A DNA stretch of 64,000 nucleotides from Paucilactobacillus kaifaensis (GCF_005405145.1 NZ_BJDM01000001.1:248001-312000), one strand, 5' to 3'. Shown: positions 55,812 to 64,000, counted from the first letter of the stretch. Notes: a model not told the origin generated them from the sequence alone. Program-made: numbers and translations.

Positions 55812-56696
55812 TTATAACGGATTACTTTCATCCGCCAGTTTCTCCCAATCATAAGCCCAAACAAAGCCCATTGTCTTTTCACCGGTGTGAACGCTGATAA
55901 CTGGTCCAAGGTGACTTGAATCAACCGGAATATTAGGAAAATCTTCCTTAAATGTTTCTACCCATTCTTGATTAGCTTTGGGTGCATTGGCATCGATGAT
56001 GGTGACACGCACAGGATAGTCTAACTTGGCTAAATCGGCGGTAAAGTCATTAAGTGCACGGCGGAAAGCCTTTTTCATGGTACGCTCTTTTCCCAAAGCC
56101 ACAATTTGACCCGCCTGGTTAAATGTTAGTAATGGTTTAATGCGGAGTAAATTACCGACAAATGCCGAACTGTTCGAAATACGACCAGTACGTAAGAGGT
56201 GGCCTAAATCATCAACCATGAAGTAAACAGAAGTGGTTTCACGAAGTTTCTCCAGTGCAGGCATAATTGTATCCGCATGGGCGCCATTTGCTACCATCTT
56301 TCCAGCTAACATCGCCATTGCCGCTTCCCCAGCGCTTGCGATTTTTGAATCAAATGGATAAACCTTTAATTTATCATAGCCCTTAGCGAAAACTGATAAA
56401 TTATCAAAGAAGCTGGTAATGCCTGATGATAAATGAATTGAAATAACTTCATCATAGCCCGCTGCTGCTAACTTATCGTAGGCTTCTTCCATTTGTCCCA
56501 TTGTTATTTGTGAAGTGGTAGGTAGATTAGTTTCTGTGCGCATCCGTTCAAAAAAGGTTGGTGCATCAATATCGATGTTTTCCAAATATGCTTGTTGGTC
56601 AAAAATTACTGTGATGGGCATGACCGTTAAGTTAAATTTTTTTATTTGTTCTGGAGATAGATAAGCTGCACTATCTGTAACGACAGCGGTTTTCAT
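55812..56696 (-). CDS. DegV-family fatty-acid-binding protein
   Basis: The 294-residue protein opens with VVTDSAAYLSPEQIKKF, has PTTSQ near residue 60, ISIHLSSGITSFFD and the typical LLRTGRISNSSAF. DegV/FakB proteins carry fatty acids for the FakA kinase. GAGGATAAT precedes the ATG. Confidence 0.93.
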   Translation of the reverse strand: MKTAVVTDSAAYLSPEQIKKFNLTVMPITVIFDQQAYLENIDIDAPTFFERMRTETNLPTTSQITMGQMEEAYDKLAAAGYDEVISIHLSSGITSFFDNLSVFAKGYDKLKVYPFDSKIASAGEAAMAMLAGKMVANGAHADTIMPALEKLRETTSVYFMVDDLGHLLRTGRISNSSAFVGNLLRIKPLLTFNQAGQIVALGKERTMKKAFRRALNDFTADLAKLDYPVRVTIIDANAPKANQEWVETFKEDFPNIPVDSSHLGPVISVHTGEKTMGFVWAYDWEKLADESNPL

Positions 56697-56840
56697 ATTA
56701 TTATCCTCGTAAATTATATTATAGTAGTCTCCATTATAACGAATGGGGTTATAAATACAACCGATGAATTATGAGTGACTACTTATCGCAATAATTGGTA
56801 TAATGCGAACTAGTGATAAATAGAAAAGGAAGTTAATCAG

Positions 56841-57167
56841 ATGAGTGCAGTAATTCCAGAAAATATGGAAGAAATAATGATTAAGCAAGCAATGTTGGCA
56901 AAAAATGGCAAGGATGTATCAACTGACGAATTAATTAAACAAGCAGTTTTGGATGCATTTCAGGCATTTATTGACCAAGAATTAGAGGGTCACTACGATC
57001 AAGTTAGTTGGGATTCTAAACAACTAGTGGTGCATGATATAAATCATGATGAGATTGCACGGATTGATCCGCAAACCGATTCTTTTATAACGGATTTTGA
57101 GGATAATGCACAGCTTGTACTATTCAAGTTAGAAGATCAAGCTCGTAAACTGATTGGATCGCGATAA
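56841..57167 (+). CDS. hypothetical protein
   Basis: The 108-residue acidic, soluble protein is not recognised. It has two helices at the N-terminus and a VSWDSKQLVVHDINHDEIARI strand-like middle part. AAAGGAAG precedes the ATG. It lies 2 nt upstream of a GNAT gene, probably cotranscribed. Confidence 0.7.
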   Translation: MSAVIPENMEEIMIKQAMLAKNGKDVSTDELIKQAVLDAFQAFIDQELEGHYDQVSWDSKQLVVHDINHDEIARIDPQTDSFITDFEDNAQLVLFKLEDQARKLIGSR

Positions 57168-57169
57168 AA

Positions 57170-57652
57170 ATGGAAATAACAAATGTTAAAGCAACCGATT
57201 TAGAACAATTGATGAAAATTGAACAAGCAGGTTTTACGCCTGATGAGGCAGCAACTAAATTGGCGATGAAACAACGGATAGAAATGATTTCAGATAGTTT
57301 TTTAGTGGCTAGAACAAAAAAACAAGTAATGGGTTTTGTGAATGGACCAGTAATCAAGCAACGCTATTTAACAGATGATTTATTTACAACGGTTGTTCCT
57401 AATCAAAAGACTGGTGGATTTCAAAGTATATTAGGTTTGGCTGTAGCACCACAGTTTCAGCATCAAAAGGTGGCAAGTGAGTTATTAACAATGCTAGCAC
57501 AAACCGCTAAAGATCACCGCAGAGAAGGTATTACACTGACTTGTTTAGCTCGCCTAGTAAACTTTTATGAGCAAAATGGATATACTGATGAAGGAATATC
57601 CAGCTCGACTCACGGCGGCGAGGTTTGGCATAATATGGTCATGATATTTTGA
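57170..57652 (+). CDS. GNAT-family N-acetyltransferase
   Basis: The 160-residue protein has the acetyl-CoA motif A stretch GLAVAPQFQHQKVASELL and the C-terminal NFYEQNGYTDEG. Substrate unknown. It resembles AANAT-like members. Coupled to the gene upstream. Confidence 0.88.
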   Translation: MEITNVKATDLEQLMKIEQAGFTPDEAATKLAMKQRIEMISDSFLVARTKKQVMGFVNGPVIKQRYLTDDLFTTVVPNQKTGGFQSILGLAVAPQFQHQKVASELLTMLAQTAKDHRREGITLTCLARLVNFYEQNGYTDEGISSSTHGGEVWHNMVMIF

Positions 57653-57711
57653 AATAGTTGACAATTGCTTCAATTCGTTCTATGATTTTGTTCAATCGTA
57701 AATATTAAAAA

Positions 57712-57958
57712 ATGATGAAAAGATGAGTACATTTTTAAGAATTATAATTAGAGAACTTCGGTAGCTGCAAAGAAGGAATAATTCTAAAATGGAAGATGGT
57801 CTTGGTATTCGGGTAATCGAGCAATTGTAAGGTTATCATGGTGCGCTCATTATGGCGTAATGTTAATTAACATGAGAAAGTGTGGCAGCACGCTTTAAAC
57901 TAAGGTGGTACCACGATAATTCGTCCTTATTCCAAATTTTGGAATAGGGACTTTTTTT
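57712..57958 (+). promoter_or_regulatory. T-box leader of amino-acid ABC transporter, probable Trp
   Basis: Stem I has AGTA (57726) then CATTTTTAAGAATTAT paired with ATAATTCTAAAATG, then GAA-GA-TGG. By the same offset as in the serS leader the specifier is TGG (57997 minus 100, i.e. 57797-57799), Trp. The T-box GGTGGTACCACG follows at 57904, then a terminator TTATTCC/GGAATA with a T-run. Confidence 0.8.
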
Positions 57959-57971
57959 GGAGGAAAACAAT

Positions 57972-58019
57972 TTGCGCAAAAAAATTAAGTTGGTTCAAAT
58001 TCGTGATGCATTGTGTTAA
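57972..58019 (+). CDS. short frame after T-box (15 residues)
   Basis: TTG 57972 lies 8 nt after GGAGG and reads MRKKIKLVQIRDALC, then stop. It may be a leader peptide or relic of a lost first gene. Confidence 0.3.
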   Translation: MRKKIKLVQIRDALC

Positions 58020-58067
58020 ATCACGATTATAGTGACTGTTGAGATAATTTTAAGGGGGATAAAACAA

Positions 58068-58868
58068 ATGAAAAAATGGATTAAAGGTATTGGTATTTTT
58101 GCGTTAGGATTATTATTGGTGGTTACATTGACTGCATGTGGCAAGAACGATTCTTCAAGTAACAAAGCACATTTAAAAACTTCTGGAACCTTAACGATCG
58201 GATTGGAAGGAACCTTTGCCCCCTATTCGTACCGTGAAAATGGTAAACTAACCGGGTTTGAAGTTGAGTTAGGTAAGGCAATTGCTAAAAAGGCTGATCT
58301 AAAAGCTAAGTTTGTACCAACTAAGTGGGATTCGCTGATTGCAGGGGTTGGTGACGGTAAATTTGACGTTGCACTAAACAATATTACGATTACGAAAGCC
58401 CGTCAAAAGAAATATGCTTTTTCAACACCATACATTTATTCGAGAACGGTGTTAATTACGAAAAAAGATAATACAGATATTAACAGCGTAAACGATATTA
58501 AGGGCAAGAAAATTGCTGTAGGGACTGGGACTGATAACGCCGTTCAGGCTGAAAAGTATGGTGCTAAGATTTTACCCTCAAGCGAATTCTCAAATACGTT
58601 AGCATTAATTGAACAAGGCCGTGCTGAGGGAACTTTGAACTCACGTGAAGCATTATTGTCGTACCTGAAAGATAACCCCAATGCTGATTTGAAGTATAAA
58701 CTAGTACCAACAAGTAAGATTCAGTCTGCTAAAATCGCTGCTTTAATTGCCAAGGATAATCCGGGCTTAACGAAAAAAGTTAATAAGGCATTGAAGGAAT
58801 TACGTGCTGATGGAACGCTTGAAAAACTATCAGATAAATATTTCACTTCGAATATTACTGAAAAATAG
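58068..58868 (+). CDS. amino-acid ABC transporter substrate-binding lipoprotein
   Basis: The 266-residue family 3 binding protein has a signal peptide with lipobox LTAC. The mature part starts LTIGLEGTFAPYSY and shares TGFEVELGKAIAKK and STPYIYSR with the gene at 23316. It is the first real gene of a T-box-controlled transporter operon. AAGGGGG precedes the ATG. Family suggests polar amino acids or cystine; the T-box suggests Trp. Confidence 0.9.
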   Translation: MKKWIKGIGIFALGLLLVVTLTACGKNDSSSNKAHLKTSGTLTIGLEGTFAPYSYRENGKLTGFEVELGKAIAKKADLKAKFVPTKWDSLIAGVGDGKFDVALNNITITKARQKKYAFSTPYIYSRTVLITKKDNTDINSVNDIKGKKIAVGTGTDNAVQAEKYGAKILPSSEFSNTLALIEQGRAEGTLNSREALLSYLKDNPNADLKYKLVPTSKIQSAKIAALIAKDNPGLTKKVNKALKELRADGTLEKLSDKYFTSNITEK

Positions 58869-58949
58869 TTATAATAGTAGTGTCAGTGATAAATGATCTG
58901 AATTATGGTAGTTGGACCAAACCTAAGTTTGATTACGGCTTTGTATTTG

Positions 58950-59067
58950 AAACGTGTTAAATCAGCCAGACTTCTGGGGCTAAATCAATAAATCACCGTT
59001 CGCTAAGTACGCGAACAATGATTTATTAACTTAGCCTACGAAGTCTTAACGGCTGATTTAGCACTCT
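58950..59067 (-). repeat. long-hairpin intergenic element G1
   Basis: Inverse orientation: AAACGTGTTAAATCAGCC at left and GGCTGATTTAGCACTCT at right. Inner arms CTAAATCAATAAATCA/TGATTTATTAACTTAG pair around GTTCGCTAAGTACGCGAAC. Confidence 0.85.
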
Positions 59068-59074
59068 GATTTTG

Positions 59075-59192
59075 AAACGTGCTAAACCAGTCAGGTCCCT
59101 GGAGCTAAATCAATTAAACATCATTCGCTAAGATCGCGAACAATGCTTAATTAACTTAGCTTACGGTACCTAAACAGCTGATTTAGCACTCT
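59075..59192 (-). repeat. long-hairpin intergenic element G2
   Basis: A second copy 7 nt after G1 in the same orientation and closely similar, ending GCACTCT just before the permease ribosome binding site. Confidence 0.85.
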
Positions 59193-59210
59193 GATTTGGA
59201 AGGGAATATT

Positions 59211-59906
59211 ATGTGGAACACCATCGTTAACTCAACACCAGAAATCTTTTGGGCTGGAATTAAATTTACAATTCCGTTGACTTTAATTTCGTTTGCAATT
59301 GGCTTTGTGATAGCTGTTGTGACTGCGTTAGTTAGAATTTCTCATCCTAAAGGAAACCCGATTTTTGCTGGGTTATGGGAATTGCTAAAATTGTTTTTAA
59401 GTTTTTATGTATGGCTATTCCGATCAACACCGCTATTGGTTCAGTTGTTTATTGTATTTTTCGGTTTACCGAATATCGGGATTCAATTCGATGCTTTTAC
59501 AGCTGGAATTATTACGTTTTCATTGAATACAGGGGCTTATTGCTCTGAAACGGTCCGTGGGGCGATATCATCGATTCCTGATAGTCAGTGGGAAGCTGCT
59601 TATTCGATTGGCATGACGTATCGTCAGGTCTTATTTCGGATTGTCTTTCCTCAAGCACTTCGGGTAGCGTTGCCACCACTTTCGAACTCGTTTATTGGAC
59701 TAGTTAAGGATACGTCATTAGCTAGCTCAATCACGATCCTTGAAATGTTCATGGTCAGCCAACAAATTGCAGCTAAAAATTATGAGCCACTGCTGATGTA
59801 TTCGATCGTAGCAATTGTCTATGCCGTTTTCTGTACTGTATTAAGTATTGCACAATACTATTTGGAAAAGTATATGTCACGCTATGTTCAAGTAACGGGG
59901 GAATAA
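59211..59906 (+). CDS. amino-acid ABC transporter permease
   Basis: The 231-residue His/Glu/Gln/Arg-type permease has 5 membrane segments, with FRSTPLLVQLF at the N-terminal region and the EAA loop SIPDSQWEAAYSIGMTYRQ. ATG 59211 follows GGAAGGG. It works with the binding protein upstream and ATPase downstream. Confidence 0.92.
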   Translation: MWNTIVNSTPEIFWAGIKFTIPLTLISFAIGFVIAVVTALVRISHPKGNPIFAGLWELLKLFLSFYVWLFRSTPLLVQLFIVFFGLPNIGIQFDAFTAGIITFSLNTGAYCSETVRGAISSIPDSQWEAAYSIGMTYRQVLFRIVFPQALRVALPPLSNSFIGLVKDTSLASSITILEMFMVSQQIAAKNYEPLLMYSIVAIVYAVFCTVLSIAQYYLEKYMSRYVQVTGE

Positions 59907-59907
59907 C

Positions 59908-60642
59908 ATGATTAGATTAGAACATGTCGATAAGCAATACGCTGATCATCATGCGTTAAATGATATCAACGTTGAATTTCCTGAACATGAAACTACCGTT
60001 ATTTTAGGACCATCAGGAGCTGGGAAGTCAACACTGTTACGTTCACTAAATTTGTTGGAACGGCCACAAAGTGGAGCCTATCAAATTAATGACGAAACAG
60101 TGGATTTTAGTAAAGAGTTACCTACTAGTCAGATATTGCGTGTTCGTCGTAAAACGGGGATGGTGTTTCAAAGCTGGAATCTATTTCCACATTTAACGAT
60201 TTTACAAAATATAACTGAAGGACCAATTCATGTTTTAAAACAACCAAAAGCTCAAGCAGAACAGGTAGCAACAGAGTTATTAAAGCAAGTGGGATTAGAT
60301 GGAACCCAGCATCGCTATCCGAGTCAATTATCAGGTGGGCAGCAACAACGAATTTCAATTTGTCGCGCGTTGGCAATGAACCCAGAATATATTTTGTTTG
60401 ATGAACCAACAAGTGCGCTGGATCCTGAACTGGAAGCGCAAGTGTTACATGTCTTACTGAATTTGGCACAAAGCAAACAATCAATGGTAGTTGTCACACA
60501 TAATATGGAATTTGCTCGGCGAGTGGCTACAAAGATTGTGTTTGTTGAAGATGGGAAGATTGAATTTGACGGTACTCCTGCTGAATTTTTTGATCATCCA
60601 ACGGAACGAATTCACGACTTTTTGAATGGAATGCAATTTTAA
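59908..60642 (+). CDS. amino-acid ABC transporter ATP-binding protein
   Basis: The 244-residue ATPase has Walker A GPSGAGKST, Q-loop VFQSWNLFPHLT, signature LSGGQQQR, Walker B YILFDEPTSALD and switch VVTHN. It is of the GlnQ/TcyC type, last gene of the operon, 1 nt after the permease stop. Confidence 0.94.
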   Translation: MIRLEHVDKQYADHHALNDINVEFPEHETTVILGPSGAGKSTLLRSLNLLERPQSGAYQINDETVDFSKELPTSQILRVRRKTGMVFQSWNLFPHLTILQNITEGPIHVLKQPKAQAEQVATELLKQVGLDGTQHRYPSQLSGGQQQRISICRALAMNPEYILFDEPTSALDPELEAQVLHVLLNLAQSKQSMVVVTHNMEFARRVATKIVFVEDGKIEFDGTPAEFFDHPTERIHDFLNGMQF

Positions 60643-60752
60643 GAGTGTGCATCACTACGATTAGAAGCTTTTCATGTAGTAATAAAAAGTATCCCTTAAA
60701 AAGGGATACTTTTTTTGTGATACATGGAATTTTTTGGGTAGTAAATATGTTT
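60642..60752 (+). repeat. long-hairpin intergenic element H
   Basis: It starts on the stop of the ATPase gene with AGAGTGTGCATCACTACG and ends GTAGTAAATATGTTT. The centre AAAGTATCCCTT/AAGGGATACTTT with a T-run looks like a terminator. Confidence 0.75.
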
Positions 60753-60803
60753 TGTCAATATTGATGTTTGACGCAAAATTATGCACACAGTGGCAACGCA
60801 ACT

Positions 60804-61031
60804 CTAAATTCGTTTAGTAATCTCATACCCTTGCGGATGACTACTATGGTCTGCTGGCAATGCATCTTTAACGTAGAAAATGGCGTACTCTTCATCACCT
60901 TTACCACGGGCAATGACTAGTTCATCTTCTTTCTTTTTTTTCTTGAAAATTTGTCCTTTACGTACAGCTTCGTTGTAATCATTAATATTGGCAATTGAAT
61001 CACCTGGGTTAAAGAAAATTCTGTTATCCAT
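60804..61031 (-). CDS. small hypothetical protein
   Basis: The 75-residue soluble protein has a lysine cluster in the middle (FKKKKKEDE) and ends QGYEITKRI. Not recognised. GGGAGC precedes the ATG. It lies 24 nt after the PEBP gene, likely in one operon. Confidence 0.65.
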   Translation of the reverse strand: MDNRIFFNPGDSIANINDYNEAVRKGQIFKKKKKEDELVIARGKGDEEYAIFYVKDALPADHSSHPQGYEITKRI

Positions 61032-61055
61032 AATTATTCAGCTCCCTCTAAATTA

Positions 61056-61565
61056 TTATTTACGACTAAGAACTTCAACGGTAGTTTTTGCTTGTACGTG
61101 ACCTTCGATTGCCCGATAGAATTCGTTCAACCAGTAACCATTTTCCAACGGTAAGTTAGCATCAAGCGCGTAGACTGTTAAAGTATAACTATGGTCCTTA
61201 TCAGGTGGATTAGGACCTGTATAATGCCTGGTGATAATTGGATCACTTTCGCCAACTAACGCTCCAGCATTACTGTTGTTTCCTTGTAACATGCTAAATG
61301 GATTGTCTCGACTTACATTTTCAGGGATTTCAGTGACATTAACTGGAATGTTAGCAGCTAACCAGTGAATCCAGGTAAAGCCACCAACTGGAACGGCATC
61401 ATAATCCAAAAAGGTTAGTGCAAATGTTTTGGTATTTTGAGGAACATCAGAAATTGAAAAGGGGAAAGAAACAACCGGAAATCCTTGATACTTTAGTTTA
61501 GGATCTGCGTACTTACCGTATTGATCTGGCAAGAAGTTATTATCCGTTAAAACTTTGATTTGCAT
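61056..61565 (-). CDS. PEBP (YbhB/YbcL) family protein
   Basis: The 169-residue protein has the phosphatidylethanolamine-binding-protein core: LTFLDYDAVPVGGFTWIHWL, the anion site region GPNPPDKDHSYTLTVYALD and GHVQAKTTVEV at the end. ATG 61565 has GGGAGG; the longer frame has none. Role in bacteria unclear. Confidence 0.92.
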   Translation of the reverse strand: MQIKVLTDNNFLPDQYGKYADPKLKYQGFPVVSFPFSISDVPQNTKTFALTFLDYDAVPVGGFTWIHWLAANIPVNVTEIPENVSRDNPFSMLQGNNSNAGALVGESDPIITRHYTGPNPPDKDHSYTLTVYALDANLPLENGYWLNEFYRAIEGHVQAKTTVEVLSRK

Positions 61566-61876
61566 ATTACATTCCTCCCTACTCTCTGCTAATACTTTTA
61601 TTATACATTTTTTTATGACTAATGGAGTATCAATATGAATCCATGATGATGGATTGACAGATAATTTGGTAAGCGCATAAGAAATTAGCAATCAAAATTT
61701 ATTAAAAGAATTCTTGACTTTTATAATAAATCGTTCTAATCTAGTTCTAATTTAATAATTCGTCCACAAACCGATGAAGTGGAGATCAAGATAGCCGTGC
61801 CTGCACAGAGAGTTGACAGCGCTGAGAGTTCAACCAAACGCAGACTATTAAATGGACCACGGAGGGAACAGCAAAC

Positions 61877-61997
61877 GGAGTGTGCAGAAAGGCGGTTAGA
61901 TCATGAGCACTAGCATGATTTAATCAATGAGCCCTGAACTTGGGCTCGTTGATTAAATCGGGCTAAGCGCAAGGATCTGCCTTTCGGAACACGTTCT
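61877..61997 (+). repeat. long-hairpin intergenic element I
   Basis: GGAGTGTGCAGAAAGGC at left and GCCTTTCGGAACACGTTCT at right. The centre GATTTAATCAATGAGCCC pairs with its complement. Confidence 0.78.
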
Positions 61998-62117
61998 AGC
62001 AATAGAAACGTCGTTCAACCATATTCTAATTACCCTGTTACGTCAGGCAGACGTCAATTGCCAAGGATGTGTTAGCATCCTGATGAGAGTGAACGAGTGT
62101 GAGATTGACACGTGCTG

Positions 62118-62244
62118 AAACGTGTTCGCCCGAGGCAAATGTCTAAGGCTAAGTTAACAATAACAATCAATAAATCAAAGTTCGATTTATTAATCGCTAT
62201 TGTTAGCTTAGCCTACGACATCTAAGCGCCTTGTCTCGCACTCT
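62118..62244 (-). repeat. long-hairpin intergenic element J
   Basis: Inverse orientation: AAACGTGTTCGCCCGAGGC at left and GCGCCTTGTCTCGCACTCT at right. The centre AACAATAACAATCAATAAAT pairs with its complement. Confidence 0.8.
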
Positions 62245-62344
62245 TCAAATAAAGGTGGTACCGCGGAAAAAATAAATCCGTCCTTGTAACGTTAAGTCGT
62301 TATGTGGGCGGATTTTTTTGTTACTTAAATTTGGAGGAATTCAT

Positions 62345-62389
62345 ATGATGGAACTTAAGCGATGGCAAAATCAGGTGGAACTAAAATAG
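62345..62389 (+). CDS. short frame after Trp T-box (14 residues, one Trp)
   Basis: ATG 62345 follows GGAGG at 7 nt and reads MMELKRWQNQVELK. It ends 28 nt before trpE. It could be a leader peptide or a relic. Confidence 0.35.
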   Translation: MMELKRWQNQVELK

Positions 62390-62417
62390 ACTTTTAGACT
62401 AAAAAGAGGACAACGTG

Positions 62418-63854
62418 ATGAAACCTGAATTAGAAGAATTAAAAAAATATAGCTCCCAGTACAAATATGTGCCATTAATGCTTGAATTTAAGATGCCCCA
62501 ATTTGATACTTATCAAATTACAGATTATTTTGATCGTGCGCAACAACATGTTTCACAACTGACAATTAATGATCGAGACCATAATAAATTTACGTATTTG
62601 GTAACTAAACCATTGCAGACCATTAAAGTTTATTCGGATCATTTATTGGTTAATCAACAAATTATTCATCAAAATCCACGCGATTATTTGAGTGAGCTAC
62701 TAACTAGATATAAAACACCCAAGTTACCAGGATTTCCACCATTCAGCGGTGGCATTAGTGGTTATTTTGCTTACGAATATGCTAAGACAGCCGTTTCCAA
62801 ATTAGCTCAGTTGCCACCGTTAAAAGATAGTCAACCATTGGCTCAATTGTTACTGGTTGATGAAGTAATTGTATATGATCATCAACAACAAGTGTGCCAA
62901 TTAATAAAATTGATTGAGTTAGCTAATATGGGCAGGAATTATAAAAAAGCAGTTAGCAGGCTTACTGCAATAAAAAAAGAGATCTTAACAATTCATAAGC
63001 ATTTACTTCAACCCTACCAACAACACACAAATTTTGCACCCCAGCAGTCGTTAACTCGATTTGAACATGGGGTTGAACAAGTTAAGCAAGATATTCGTAA
63101 TGGTGAGATTTTTCAGTTAATCTACTCGAATCCACAAATTGCACGCTCAAGTGGTAGCTTAATTTCAGTAGCACAGCAACTGGCAAATGATAATCCTTCG
63201 CCGTATCAATTTTATTTTCATCAAGATGACTATCAGGTGGCAGTGGCCTCACCAGAAACGCTAGTAGCACGACAAAATGAACAACTGTTGACGTATCCAT
63301 TAGCGGGAACTCGTCGCCGAGGACGTGATGGAAAAGAAGACCAAGCATTTGAACGCGAATTGACTACCAGCGTTAAGGAACTATCTGAGCATAATATGTT
63401 GGTTGATTTAGGTAGAAACGACTTGGGTCGAGTTAGCCAAATTGGTTCGGTTAAAGTAACACAACATGCACAAATCTTAAAGTTTTCGCAGGTAATGCAC
63501 CTAGGATCGACTGTTGAGTCACAGGCAAAGCCAGATTTATCGGCGCTAGAATTGTTGGATGCTGTTTTTCCAGCTGGAACGCTGTCGGGCGCCCCTAAAG
63601 TTAGGGCAATGGAATTGATTTACCATTATGAACAAATTACACGAGGAATTTATGGTGGCTGTTTTGGTTATTTTGATTTTAACGGGGATGTCGATATGGC
63701 GATTGGAATTCGGCTAGTATATAGTCAAAATGGGCGCACAGTAGTTCATAGTGGCGCTGGAATAGTGGCTGATAGTAATCCGAAACATGAGTATCAAGAG
63801 TGCTTTAACAAGGCACGGGCTGTAAATTTAGCGGTTCAGAAAGTGAGTGATTAG
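62418..63854 (+). CDS. trpE: anthranilate synthase component I
   Basis: The 478-residue enzyme uses chorismate and ammonia to make anthranilate. The C-terminal chorismate-binding domain has GEIFQLIYS, YPLAGTRRRGRDG, ELSEHNMLVDLGRNDLGR, FPAGTLSGAPKVRAMELI and GIYGGCFGYFDF. ATG 62418 has AGAGGA at 7 nt. A Trp T-box upstream and trpG downstream support trpE over pabB. Confidence 0.93.
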   Translation: MKPELEELKKYSSQYKYVPLMLEFKMPQFDTYQITDYFDRAQQHVSQLTINDRDHNKFTYLVTKPLQTIKVYSDHLLVNQQIIHQNPRDYLSELLTRYKTPKLPGFPPFSGGISGYFAYEYAKTAVSKLAQLPPLKDSQPLAQLLLVDEVIVYDHQQQVCQLIKLIELANMGRNYKKAVSRLTAIKKEILTIHKHLLQPYQQHTNFAPQQSLTRFEHGVEQVKQDIRNGEIFQLIYSNPQIARSSGSLISVAQQLANDNPSPYQFYFHQDDYQVAVASPETLVARQNEQLLTYPLAGTRRRGRDGKEDQAFERELTTSVKELSEHNMLVDLGRNDLGRVSQIGSVKVTQHAQILKFSQVMHLGSTVESQAKPDLSALELLDAVFPAGTLSGAPKVRAMELIYHYEQITRGIYGGCFGYFDFNGDVDMAIGIRLVYSQNGRTVVHSGAGIVADSNPKHEYQECFNKARAVNLAVQKVSD

Positions 63855-63855
63855 C

Positions 63856-64000
63856 ATGCGAGTATTGATCGATAATTATGATAGTTTTACGTACAATCTG
63901 TATCAGTTAATTGGTGGATTTGACGCTGATTTAATGGTGGTTAAAAATGATGAAATAAGTTTGGCGGAATTAATCCAACTAAATCCGACTGGATTGATTT
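63856..64000 (+). CDS. trpG: anthranilate synthase component II, 3' partial
   Basis: The first 48 codons read MRVLIDNYDSFTYNLYQLIG, the typical class I amidotransferase start of TrpG/PabA. It starts 1 nt after the trpE stop and runs off the window. Confidence 0.92.
   Translation, partial: MRVLIDNYDSFTYNLYQLIGGFDADLMVVKNDEISLAELIQLNPTGLI

Larger units (their letters stand above)
61770..62323 (+). promoter_or_regulatory. Trp T-box leader of trpE, interrupted by two repeat elements
   Basis: Stem I has CCGTG/CACGG, AGAGAGTTGACAGCGCTGAG and the specifier TGG at 61853-61855. The T-box AAAGGTGGTACCGCGG is at 62250-62267 and the terminator AAATCCG/CGGATTT with T-run follows. Elements I and J lie between stem I and the T-box, making the leader about 550 nt. 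Confidence 0.88.

Overview
The window is a piece of a low-GC Gram-positive chromosome, most likely a member of the Lactobacillaceae. The basis is the gene content: a pyr operon without pyrK, paired TagE-type poly(glycerol-phosphate) glucosyltransferases, a VanX-type D,D-dipeptidase, T-box and TPP riboswitch leaders, strong GGAGG ribosome binding sites and a type II-A CRISPR locus with Lactobacillus-like features. I do not name a species. I saw no prophage, integrase, transposase or rRNA.

Layout. Bases 1-6063 hold the end of the pyrimidine operon (carA partial, carB, pyrD, pyrF, pyrE). Bases 6213-15219 hold a small membrane protein, two tandem wall-polymer glycosyltransferases, an rRNA methyltransferase, an HxlR regulator with an MFS pump, an aldo/keto reductase and a TPP-riboswitch-controlled thiaminase II. 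Bases 15515-19455 hold a FetAB-like exporter and a TPP-controlled thiM-thiD-thiE salvage operon. Bases 19588-28973 hold a heterodimeric ABC exporter, an amino-acid binding lipoprotein, two OsmC/Ohr proteins, T-box-controlled serS, a lipoprotein and a GcvH-like protein.

Bases 29117-40599 are a complete type II-A CRISPR-Cas system. It has cas9, an antisense tracrRNA that converges on cas9 and ends in a shared terminator, cas1-cas2-csn2, and an array of 80 repeats and 79 spacers with a strict 66-bp period. About 380 bp past the array lies a degenerate orphan repeat. Its upstream 'guide' shares a 10-nt repeat-proximal stretch with a site beside the promoter of the next gene, an unrecognised sigma-region-4-like regulator (41162-41662). 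I consider this the most interesting lead in the window.

Bases 41810-47355 carry a DMT transporter, the VanX-like peptidase, Ogt, tRNA-Arg, a MATE pump and a DHA2 pump. Bases 48053-53288 form a probable pentitol-utilisation locus: a GPH permease, a divergent ROK repressor, an SDR dehydrogenase and an FGGY kinase, with cre sites and an operator-like palindrome. Bases 53612-61565 hold a PgpA-like protein, MazEF, tRNA-Thr, YbjQ, a broken GNAT gene, DegV, a GNAT protein, a T-box-controlled amino-acid ABC transporter and a PEBP-family protein. The window ends in a Trp T-box followed by trpE and the start of trpG.

A second theme is a family of about ten long-hairpin intergenic elements (most 110-130 bp) with conserved ends (AGAGTGC at one end, GCACGTTT at the other) and diverged but self-complementary cores. 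They occur in both orientations. Many begin at the stop codon of a gene, two lie tandemly inside an ABC transporter operon, and two lie inside the Trp T-box leader.
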